A stretch of 64,000 nt of DNA from the NCBI RefSeq assembly GCF_030767025.1, contig NZ_JASITE010000003.1, positions 434,001 through 498,000 on the forward strand. The letters run 5' to 3'. Source of the stretch: Nocardia sp. CC227C. Lineage in GTDB: Bacteria; Actinomycetota; Actinomycetes; Mycobacteriales; Mycobacteriaceae. Position 1 is the stretch's first letter. Each line of letters opens with the position of its first letter. The notes beneath the pieces are model-generated. The model searched no databases, was not told where the DNA came from, and worked only from the letters and a program-made list of their open reading frames with translations. Both the position numbers and the translations under genes were made by a program. Below, one piece after another: positions 25,646-32,712 of this stretch.

Positions 25646-26543
25646 CCACCCCCTGCGTGAAGGCGAGGTTGCTGCTCATCACCTCCATCCCCGCGATCAA
25701 CCTGTTCATTCCGGTCAAATAGTCGTCCAGTGCGGCCTTGGCCTGCATCGCAGCCGGGGAGGCCCACACCCCTCCAGTATTCGAACCACCGGGTGACGAT
25801 TGCAGTAGCGGATCGTAGGCGCTCTTGAAAGCCGAGGATTGAGCCCGCAAGATGTCGGCCGCCTTCTTCCACGAGTCGGCGAAATACTGCAGCTGTGCCG
25901 GGATTTGCTGGCCATCGACGTAGTCGTAGTGGTCTGCAAACTCGTCCCAGGTGTAGTTTGCGCCCATATCGGCGTCGAGGTCTACTGCCGTGGGCTTGAC
26001 TGTGACGCCATTGTGCTCGGCCAGCGTGTCGAGGCTCACCGCCTGGTCGGTGGCCGTCAACGTGTTGGAGTAGTCTCGCTGGGCCGAATGCGAATAGAAC
26101 TCGTGCCCATACCTCGATGACGGGCGCCAGCCCGGCAGTTCGGCACCCTCGGACTGTACTGGAGCTCGGTTCGCATCGACGGTGAGCTTCAGAAAGGTCG
26201 ACTGCGAATCCTCTTCCGCTTGGTTGTACAAGCGTCCGGCGATGACGAAGGTCTCGCCCATGTCGGTCAAAATCTTTCTGTGCCCACTTACCAGTCGATC
26301 GTCCAGATCGGCGGCGGCGGCATTGATCATTGAGGATAGCTGAGGGCCGGATGTCTTCAGATTCAACGGCTTCAGTTCGCGTGCGTTTGCCATGACGCCG
26401 ACGGCCTCCTCGACCGCGCTGAGCATCGACGCGCATTCCGTTGCCAGCGTGGTAGCTACCGAGGGATCGAACGCGACGCCGAATGCGCCTTCTTGCGCCT
26501 GCTGCTTGAGACTCCCGCCCCAGACATTATTCGGATCGGCCAC
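25488..26543 (-). CDS. N-terminal part of a frameshifted ESX substrate-like protein
   Basis: 351 codons, of which the first about 298 are the real N-terminal domain and the rest is out-of-frame reading past the G5 tract at 25649-25653. The domain is helical, starts MADPNNVWGGSLKQQAQEG, and has no Sec signal; it looks like the long helical export domains of ESX substrates. GTG start; GGGGGAG lies about 10 nt upstream. The adjacent membrane protein and EspG genes argue that this is the cargo of that chaperone (inference from context). As it stands the gene yields a protein without the repeat and glycine-zipper parts unless a frameshift occurs. Confidence 0.7.
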   Translation of the reverse strand: MADPNNVWGGSLKQQAQEGAFGVAFDPSVATTLATECASMLSAVEEAVGVMANARELKPLNLKTSGPQLSSMINAAAADLDDRLVSGHRKILTDMGETFVIAGRLYNQAEEDSQSTFLKLTVDANRAPVQSEGAELPGWRPSSRYGHEFYSHSAQRDYSNTLTATDQAVSLDTLAEHNGVTVKPTAVDLDADMGANYTWDEFADHYDYVDGQQIPAQLQYFADSWKKAADILRAQSSAFKSAYDPLLQSSPGGSNTGGVWASPAAMQAKAALDDYLTGMNRLIAGMEVMSSNLAFTQGVDAASANLPPVGEVRVLSRFSVCPNPRCGASPDPNSLGQLVCRGSETDRQRSP

Positions 26544-26760
26544 TCACTTCATCTCCCCCCGTTTGCTCGAGCCGAGGTACGTGACCCGGTTGTTCGGGTC
26601 TCGACATCCACCGCACTCCCGACCTTCCCGCGAGTAGAAGATGCCGCAGATGGTCAACCGGCGCAAGTTCGGCCCTGTGGTGTTCGCCTGCCATGTCTTA
26701 ATGGCCTGACCGAACGATGCCGCACCCGTTCAGTCGGAGACGGAGCCACCCGGGCGTGCG

Positions 26761-26777
26761 CTGGTCAGGGCGGCCAG
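26761..26777 (+). repeat. 17-bp direct repeat, left copy
   Basis: CTGGTCAGGGCGGCCAG, identical to 31643-31659. Read on the minus strand both copies give LAALTS, the end of a Uma2-type protein, so this copy may be a tiny Uma2 remnant (NLAALTSARPGG then stop). Confidence 0.6.
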
Positions 26778-26882
26778 ATTTTCGACCCGCTGACGGCCGC
26801 GCAACGCCGCCACCTCGGCTCCGCGCTGTCCCGCGTCGCCGAGACCGTACGACAGGAGATCACCGGGAGCCCCACCCACTGA
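26775..26882 (+). pseudogene. C-terminal MarR-like fragment
   Basis: About 35 codons ending IFDPLTAAQRRHLGSALSRVAETVRQEI. This is the last helix region of a MarR-family regulator; nothing of the winged helix is upstream. Together with the flanking sequence it fills the 419-base gap before the SnoaL-like gene; the rest of that gap shows no gene. Confidence 0.4.
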
Positions 26883-26910
26883 GCTGATCTGGCACCGCCC
26901 GAACGCACCA
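26881..26910 (+). repeat. 30-bp direct repeat, left copy
   Basis: Begins GAGCTGATCTGGCACCG; 27 of 30 bases match 30343-30372 in the same orientation. The two copies enclose 3.4 kb holding the SnoaL, lipase and LysR genes. Confidence 0.6.
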
Positions 26911-26961
26911 TACTGCCGATGATCGGGTGTTCCCCGACACCCCCCGCGCCGCGGCCAGCCA

Positions 26962-27417
26962 TCAGGCTTCGCTTACCGGCGCGGCACTTCGCGACGCGAT
27001 CGATGTGAAGTCATCGAGACCGTTGAGGCGTGTGTTCTGTGCCGCCCGGATCAACCAGCGCCCCGAGCGTCGCACGAGAACAGCAGTGAAGAGTCCGCGA
27101 CGGTCCTCACCCGTGTATGCGCCGGGCAATACGTGACCGGGCCACAGCCATTCGGTGTGCACCAGCATCACGTCATCAGCGAGGGGCTGTAGACCGACGA
27201 CCGTCTGGTGGTAGTTCTTCTTCTGCGCCAGAATGGATTCGGGTACGTCCAGGTGCCCACGCACATTCTCTTCCCGGGATCGCCACCAGACTCCCCGGTG
27301 CGTGATGAAGTCGCAGTCCTCGGTGAACAGCTCTCCCCATTCCCGCATCTCGTGCTGAATCCAGAGCTCGGTGTAGCGGTCGAACAGCTCTCGGATCTCC
27401 TCGGCGTCATTGTTCAT
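26962..27417 (-). CDS. SnoaL-like / SgcJ-EcaC family protein
   Basis: 151 aa, a single NTF2-like cone fold: helices DAEEIRELFDRYTELWIQHE, then DCDFITHRGVWWRSREE, and strands VMLVHTEWLWPGHV and AVLVRRSGRWLIRAAQNTR. SgcJ/EcaC/SnoaL-like proteins include hydrolases and isomerases of small molecules, but the substrate is unknown. Its promoter has the geometry of MerR-regulated promoters and the mRNA appears leaderless, the -10 ending 7 nt before the ATG. No merR gene is nearby. Confidence 0.85.
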   Translation of the reverse strand: MNNDAEEIRELFDRYTELWIQHEMREWGELFTEDCDFITHRGVWWRSREENVRGHLDVPESILAQKKNYHQTVVGLQPLADDVMLVHTEWLWPGHVLPGAYTGEDRRGLFTAVLVRRSGRWLIRAAQNTRLNGLDDFTSIASRSAAPVSEA

Positions 27418-27424
27418 GCATCGA

Positions 27425-27455
27425 ATTGTTGAACCTCAACTTTAGTTAAGGTCAA
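27425..27455 (-). promoter_or_regulatory. MerR-type promoter/operator for the SnoaL-like gene
   Basis: On the minus strand: -35 TTGACC (27455-27450), a 19-nt spacer and -10 AACAAT (27430-27425). The spacer contains the dyad ACCTTAACT-AA-AGTTGAGGT (27433-27452), one mismatch. The long 19-bp spacer with a dyad inside is the hallmark of MerR/SoxR-family activation. Confidence 0.75.
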
Positions 27456-27739
27456 GCTGGGCGAACTCATCGACAGTCGGGATGCATACATCCACTCTTG
27501 CCGCTGCCGATGGACGCGCTACCCAGCGTGGTCGAAGGCGACCTGAGCCCGGTACACAGGGTGTCCCCATCGATCCGATCAGTCCGGCAGGCAGGCTGTC
27601 TCTTGGGCAGGGAGGACGCCGTCTCGCAGGGTGACGCCCATATCGTCGGTTCAGGTATTCATCCTGGGTGGGGGATGTACCCTGGCTGCCGGTGGAGGGA
27701 TTCGCGGGAACCGGTCCCTCCGGGGAGGGAAGTCCGACA

Positions 27740-29038
27740 GTGCGCAATGTCGTATCAGCCTGTGGTGCAACGAGTTCGGCGGTCCAGCGTGGCTGGTTGC
27801 ACTCGTTTCTCATCGCGGTTTCGGCCGTGTTGTGCCTTACCGGCATTCCCATGGCGGTCGGTAGCGCGGAGCCGCTGCCAACTCCGCAGAACGACCCGTT
27901 CTACACCCCGCCGTCGGGCTGGGACTCGGAGGCGCCGGGTACCATCCTGAATTCGCGCCCCGTCGAGGTGGCCTCCTTGGGGCCACAGCCGCAGGACGCC
28001 GATTCTTGGCAGTTGCTGTATCGAACCACCGATACCGCCGGGCAACCCATGGCGGCCGTGACGACGGTGCTGCGTCCGCGAACCGGGCGCGTCAAAGGAT
28101 TGATCACCTATCAGCCTGCCACCGATGCGTCGGCCCCGCAGTGCGCTCCCTCGTTCGTCCTCCGGCAGGGAGCGCCGGACAAGTACGACGCCAGTCTGGA
28201 TTTCATCCAGATCGATCAGATGTTGTCGTCCGGTCACGCGATTTCCGTGCCCGACTGGGAGGGGCCGAAAGGGTCGGTGTTCGCGCCGAGGCAGCCGGGT
28301 TACGCCGTACTCGACGGTGTGCGCGCTGCCGAGCGTTTCGCGCCGCTCGGCCTGTCCGGCACCGATACTCCGGTCGCCGCGATGGGCTACTCCGGTGGGG
28401 CGATCGCGACCCGTTGGGCCGCGCAGGTTCATCCGACCTACGCCCCCGAACTACGACTGGTCGGTGTCGCCTTGGGCGGTTGGACAGCACCCATCGGCCC
28501 CTACCTGGTGTCGCTGAATGCCGGTCCGTTCTCCGGTTTCCTGCCGTCGCTGCTGCCGGGCATGATGCGCGCCGATCCACGGCTGGCGGCGGCCTTCGAC
28601 ACGCATCTGACGCCCGCCGGGAAAGCTCTGATGGCCGCCGGTGACAGCAAATGCGTGACGCCGAATGTGGCGCAGCACGCGTTCCTGAACATGGACGACT
28701 ACCTGACGATCCCTTTCTCGCAACTGTTCGAGCAGGTCCAGGCATCGTTCGCCGACCTGGACTTCGGCCCCGTGGCACCGACCGCGCCGCTGTTCCTCTA
28801 TCACGCCGTACACGACGAGATCGTCGACATCGCGCCGACCGACCGGGCGGTGGCACAGTGGTGCGCATCGGGAGCGCGGATCACTTATACGCGGGACCGA
28901 TTGAGCGAGCACGTCAGTCTCGCAGTCAGCGCGATCCCCGCGGCCCTGCGCTGGATCGACGACCGGCTGGCGGGGCGGCCCGCGCCAGTCGGTTGCTCGA
29001 CGCGGACGGTGCTGTCGATGTCGCTGGGTGGTGCATAG
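27740..29038 (+). CDS. Secreted lipase/esterase (secretory lipase family)
   Basis: 432 aa from the GTG at 27740, with GGGAGGGA upstream. Signal peptide about 1-43 (hydrophobic FLIAVSAVLCLTGIPMAV, cleavage near GSA-EP). Alpha/beta-hydrolase of the LIP family: nucleophile Ser in AMGYSGGAIAT, Asp in YHAVHDEIVDIAP, His in RLSEHVSLAV, so the triad is complete. Relatives hydrolyse triacylglycerols or short esters outside the cell. A 7-bp hairpin (27694-27721) precedes the start. It stands alone in the accessory block; the 322-base gap before it holds only the MerR-type promoter on the other strand. Confidence 0.88.
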   Translation: MRNVVSACGATSSAVQRGWLHSFLIAVSAVLCLTGIPMAVGSAEPLPTPQNDPFYTPPSGWDSEAPGTILNSRPVEVASLGPQPQDADSWQLLYRTTDTAGQPMAAVTTVLRPRTGRVKGLITYQPATDASAPQCAPSFVLRQGAPDKYDASLDFIQIDQMLSSGHAISVPDWEGPKGSVFAPRQPGYAVLDGVRAAERFAPLGLSGTDTPVAAMGYSGGAIATRWAAQVHPTYAPELRLVGVALGGWTAPIGPYLVSLNAGPFSGFLPSLLPGMMRADPRLAAAFDTHLTPAGKALMAAGDSKCVTPNVAQHAFLNMDDYLTIPFSQLFEQVQASFADLDFGPVAPTAPLFLYHAVHDEIVDIAPTDRAVAQWCASGARITYTRDRLSEHVSLAVSAIPAALRWIDDRLAGRPAPVGCSTRTVLSMSLGGA

Positions 29039-29178
29039 CGCGCGGTCGGGCGACCACCGTGTTCGGAAGTCCGTCGGCCACATGGCTCGGACCGGGGCCC
29101 GAAGAACGGCCTCGGACTGGGCCGGGTGTGGTCTGCGGGGTGCCCGGCCGACGTCCGTCTTCCGTGACCTGCTGTGCG

Positions 29179-29627
29179 TCAGTCCGGCAGCCAGTGCAGC
29201 TCGTGTGCCAGGGTTTTGGCGACGGTGCGGACGCGGCCGTGCAGTGGTGACTGCACACGCGGGGGGACCAGGTGGATCGTCAAGGGGGTCCGCCCCGCAG
29301 CGGTCGCCAGGTGAGACCGGCCGGTTGTGTCGTGATCGCGGTTTCACTGGCCGGGGCGAGGTTCAGCCCGTCGAATAGGTCGCGCTGAGCCATGTCGAAA
29401 GAGGCTGCGGGCGTGTGGAATCGCGGGTGTGGACGGGCGTCGCGGAACAGAGCGGACAGCTGATCGTGAATCACGGGATTGGCCGTGCGGTCGGGGAGTC
29501 GCAGCGGATACGCGGCCGCATCGGCGATCTCGATCTCCGGGTGTTCGGCCAGCGGATGATGCTGTGCCAACTGGACCCCACCCGCAAACGCCGCAGCAGG
29601 AACCGGCGCCCGCCACGACCCGGCTGT
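29179..29627 (-). pseudogene. LysR-family regulator remnant, N-truncated and frameshifted
   Basis: Only part of the effector-binding domain is left: [47 protein letters not shown]. At a run of five G (29284-29288, plus strand) the frame breaks; adding one base restores TIHLVPPRVQSPLHGR to a natural stop at 29179. The DNA-binding HTH is absent. Two lesions show that this is a pseudogene. Confidence 0.7.
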
Positions 29628-29860
29628 TCACCACGGGTGATCCCCACATCGATGCCGCCGTAGGCGGCAACGCGTTCTACGACCTGACCGTCGATTGCTG
29701 GGGCCTGAATCGGCCGTTCGGTGGGGCTCCGGCGATCGGCCCGTACAGCTACACGGTTTCCACCCTGGCCAGTGGTCCGAACGTGACCGCTCACTGCGCC
29801 ATGGGGGCCGGGATTGCCGGTGTGGTTACCAACGCCTACATCACCCCTCGCGACATCTAG
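29615..29860 (+). pseudogene. Unidentified C-terminal protein fragment
   Basis: About 81 codons with protein-like character, [36 protein letters not shown], ending NAYITPRDI. It starts exactly where the antisense LysR remnant ends, so its own N-terminus has been lost. I do not recognise the family; Cys in VDCWG and AHCAMG. Confidence 0.35.
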
Positions 29861-29972
29861 AGTTGGTCGGGAGGGGGCTCGGGTCCGCGCCGCAGCGAGA
29901 CGTACTCTTCTAGCCGATCACCGCGTCCTCTACGGCTGCTGCGTACCGCCGCCAGACCGCAGCTTCGAACAG

Positions 29973-30248
29973 TTATGCCCGGCTCGCACCGCGACAGCGG
30001 TAGCCACCGTTACGCCGATCAGCCCTGACGGCCCATACCAGTGCAGCGCAGAGGCCGCCGAACATTATGCCTCCAGCCAGCAAGATTCCCACGCCGACAA
30101 TGACGGTAGCGAGCACAGGAGTACCGAAGCCGAAGTACACGGCGAACGGACTCGACAGCATTGCACCGATGAAGCCCCCGATGAGGGCCACGACGAGGAC
30201 AGGCCGGTCTTTCATGGATCCGACTCTAGTCTTCGAGAAGTCATTCAC
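29973..30248 (-). CDS. Small two-helix membrane protein
   Basis: 91 aa. Membrane segments PVLVVALIGGFIGAMLSSPF (about 16-35) and VLATVIVGVGILLAGGIMFG (about 45-65), followed by a short basic tail. No family recognised. An inner start at MKDRPV (30215) is equally possible. It lies between fragments, so it may itself be a leftover, but the frame is intact. Confidence 0.45.
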   Translation of the reverse strand: MNDFSKTRVGSMKDRPVLVVALIGGFIGAMLSSPFAVYFGFGTPVLATVIVGVGILLAGGIMFGGLCAALVWAVRADRRNGGYRCRGASRA

Positions 30249-30342
30249 TCCGTCCAGGAAACCAGCATCACAGACATCCGCACATGCCGCATATCGCGCT
30301 GCCCGAACCGGCCAGCGCGGACCGGGCGAAGGTCAACGGGCC

Positions 30343-30372
30343 GAGTTGATCTGGCACCGGCCGAACGCGCCA
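30343..30372 (+). repeat. 30-bp direct repeat, right copy
   Basis: Same-orientation partner of 26881-26910 (27/30 identity). It ends exactly where LysE-like coding similarity begins, so it marks a recombination junction. Confidence 0.6.
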
Positions 30373-30861
30373 CCCGGTCCAGCGGTAGTTCTACCGTTGA
30401 AGAGTGCGCTCCTGCGGGGACGACAGGCAGCGATCGGCGTGGCATTCGGCGTGCTGGTGGCAGATCTTGTGTGGGCGATGGCCACTGCTGCCGGGCTAAC
30501 AGCCTTGCTGGTCTCCTCGCAGATCGCTATCGACATTGTGCGGGTAGTCGGAGCGCTGTATCTCCTGTACCTCGGTGTGCGGCTGGCGCTGTCGCGGAAC
30601 CTCGCGGTGTTGGGTTCGGCTACGCAGGCGTCGACGGAGACCGATCGTCGGGGCGGACTGCTACGCAGTTTCGCGAGGAAGGTTGCGTCACCGAAGAATC
30701 GCGGGCGGCGACTGGCCTATAGCGCCGAGCTCGTCGAGTGCGAAGATCGGCCGACGGAACACTTGGCGATGAGTCGAGGTCCGAAGGGCGGAAGAGCTCT
30801 GTTTCACCGGCTTCCACCGCTCCAAGCGAATGCCAACGGATCGTTAATGCCCGGCCGTTAG
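30354..30861 (+). pseudogene. LysE/RhtB-family exporter remnant
   Basis: In frame from the direct repeat: PPGPAVVLPLKSALLRGRQA, IGVAFGVLVADLVWAMATAA, VVGALYLLYLGVRLAL. This is the first half of a LysE-type amino-acid exporter with its first about 10-15 residues replaced. After about residue 100 of the fragment the similarity ends and the tail (KNRGRRLAYSAELVE...) is not LysE. A full exporter has about 200 residues with six helices; only about three remain. Confidence 0.6.
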
Positions 30862-30917
30862 CGTGCTTCGCGAGGGCCGATCATCGCAGGCCCGACCGTC
30901 CGGTGAAGGAGCGTGAC

Positions 30918-31484
30918 GTGGCGGAGCAGGATCGGCAGGTGAGCGACAGCGTCTACGAGGTTCGGTTCGGCTTCGCCGTGCGGGACGTATCGACGATCGC
31001 CGTGTGCGCAGGATTCGCTCTTATCGGTTTCCTTCCCGACTGTCCGCTCCTGCTGCGGATCGCCTGCCTGGGGTTCTTCGGCGGGGGTGGATTGGTCTAC
31101 CTGTACAAGATCCTGAACTTGACGTTGTCACGTCGTATCGCATTGCGTGTCGACCACACCGGCATCACCCTGGGCGAGTCTCCGATCCTCGGCGACCGCC
31201 AAGGGGCCGTGAGCGTTCCGTGGACGCAGGTCACCTCGGTTGCGGTGGTGACAGAACCTGGGCGCTATCCGTTGACCTACATCTGCCTGACGACGCGAGA
31301 TCGATCATCGACATTGCCGAATCCGCCCGGCTCGTGGAGAGACGGCGTCCACGATTTCCGCACTCCGCTGCCCGGTCTGCTTTCGGCGAGTCGGCGGATC
31401 ATCGGCTGGGAAGTGAATCGCACGCGATTGGAGCAAGCTGTGCAGCACAACGCTCCCGAGGTCGACGTGCTCTACTTCGGCTGA
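30918..31484 (+). CDS. Membrane protein with PH-like C-terminal domain
   Basis: 188 aa from a GTG with AAGGAG 8 nt upstream. Two adjacent membrane segments (about 26-65: VSTIAVCAGFALIGFLP; LLLRIACLGFFGGGGLVYLY), then a strand-rich domain (ALRVDHTGITLGESP, WTQVTSVAVVTEPGRY) like small PH-type membrane proteins. Similar in layout to the C-terminal half of the membrane protein in the ESX cassette. Function unknown. Confidence 0.6.
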   Translation: MAEQDRQVSDSVYEVRFGFAVRDVSTIAVCAGFALIGFLPDCPLLLRIACLGFFGGGGLVYLYKILNLTLSRRIALRVDHTGITLGESPILGDRQGAVSVPWTQVTSVAVVTEPGRYPLTYICLTTRDRSSTLPNPPGSWRDGVHDFRTPLPGLLSASRRIIGWEVNRTRLEQAVQHNAPEVDVLYFG

Positions 31485-31614
31485 TGACGTACGGTGAACC
31501 GCGCCTCAACAGTGCCAGCGTGCGCGACCTGTGGCGCAGCTGGTCGTGCGGGTATCCCCTCGCCCGCGCCACCACGACGGAACCTGAGGCCCGACGGCCG
31601 CGTCGGCGCCTCGC

Positions 31615-31920
31615 TCAGCTGCCTGGAACACCCGGGCGGCCACTGGTCAGGGCGGCCAGCTCAATGGTGACACGGGTGTCACCGACGGCCGGTGTCGCCT
31701 GTCCGGCATACTCGCCCGCATTCTCGTAGTGCTCGCCGATCAGCTGGAAGGCGGTGAGGCTCACCGGTTCGTCCAGGTCGATCAGCCAGTAGTGCGGTAT
31801 CCCGACTTCGGCGTACTCGGCGAATGTGGTGACCCGGTCGGTGCGTCGACTGCCGTCGGAGAGAATCTCGACGACGAGAAATACGTCCGGCGGTGTCCAG
31901 CGTCGTAAACATCTGGCCAA
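31615..31920 (-). pseudogene. Uma2-type nuclease-like remnant (N-truncated)
   Basis: C-terminal half of a Uma2/DUF820 protein: RWTPPDVFLVVEILSDGSRR, FAEYAEVGIPHYWLIDLDE, ending TIELAALTSGRPG. The PD-(D/E)XK-like Glu (VVEI) is kept, but the N-terminal half is absent and the frame abuts the end of nei2. Probably inactive. It shares its 3' end with the short remnant at 26761. Confidence 0.65.
31643..31659 (+). repeat. 17-bp direct repeat, right copy
   Basis: Identical to 26761-26777; encodes LAALTS at the end of the Uma2 remnant on the minus strand. Confidence 0.6.
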
Positions 31921-31923
31921 ACG

Positions 31924-32694
31924 CTACAGGGGCGACGCGGGCTGGCATGCCGGGCAGAAGTAGATGCCGCGGTCGGTGCGGGTGGGTTCGGTGGGGTCGG
32001 GGAGCAGGTGGACGACGAGGTTGGTGGCGCAGCGGGGGCAGGGGCGGTGTTGGCGGCCGTAGGCGAGGGCGCGCCATGGGGGGTGGTGGGCGGCTCGAGT
32101 GAGGACGCGGTGGGCCTCGTGCACCAGGGCGGGGAGGGCGTCGATGTGGGCGATCGGGGTGGCGGGGTGGACCTTGCGGAGGAAGCAGATTTCGCTGCGA
32201 TAGATATTGCCGATACCGGCCAGGTTGCGTTGGTCCAGCAGGGCGAGGCCGATGGGCTGGTCGGGGTGGGCGCGCAGGCGGCGGAGGGCCTCGTCGGCAT
32301 CCCAGTTCGGGCCGAGCAGGTCGGGGCCGAGGTGGTCGGTGGCGGTGTGTTCGTCGGTGCGGGGCAGCACTTCCACCAGTCCGAGGGAGAAGCCGACCGC
32401 CTCCGTGTCGGCGGTGGCGAGGATGAGGCGGGCGGTGAAACCCGGCTTGGTCCAGCGTTGTCCGGGGGTGTAGACGCGCCAGGCGCCTTCCATTTTCAGG
32501 TGGGTGTGGATGCTGAGGTCCGGGGTGCGGAAGAACAGGTGCTTGCCGTAGCTGCCGACGCTCTCCACCGGCTCGCCGCGCAGGTCCAGGGTGGCGTAGC
32601 GGGGTACGCGGAAATCGGTGTGGGTCAGCGTCTTTCCGGCCAGCGCCGTGCGCAGCCGCTTCGCCGCGAGGAAGACGGTGTCACCCTCGGGCAT
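31924..32694 (-). CDS. nei2: DNA glycosylase/AP lyase, endonuclease VIII-like (Nei2)
   Basis: 256 aa. Fpg/Nei family base-excision repair: it removes oxidised bases and cuts at abasic sites. Catalytic N-terminus after Met removal is PEGDTVFLAAKRL (Pro2, Glu3); Lys in GSYGKHLFFR; H2TH motif LLDQRNLAGIGNIYRSEI; zinc finger with CPRC and CPAC near the C-terminus. All catalytic and zinc residues are present. It precedes lhr's stop by 18 nt on the same strand, as in Rv3297/Rv3296, so both belong to a repair operon with lhr upstream. Confidence 0.94.
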   Translation of the reverse strand: MPEGDTVFLAAKRLRTALAGKTLTHTDFRVPRYATLDLRGEPVESVGSYGKHLFFRTPDLSIHTHLKMEGAWRVYTPGQRWTKPGFTARLILATADTEAVGFSLGLVEVLPRTDEHTATDHLGPDLLGPNWDADEALRRLRAHPDQPIGLALLDQRNLAGIGNIYRSEICFLRKVHPATPIAHIDALPALVHEAHRVLTRAAHHPPWRALAYGRQHRPCPRCATNLVVHLLPDPTEPTRTDRGIYFCPACQPASPL

Positions 32695-32712
32695 GACGGC
32701 ACCGCGGGACGG

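Noticed and set aside
31615..32300. Functional Uma2 nuclease gene extending into nei2
   Set aside because: The upstream half of the frame is out-of-frame nei2 sequence; only the C-terminal Uma2 half is recognisable.
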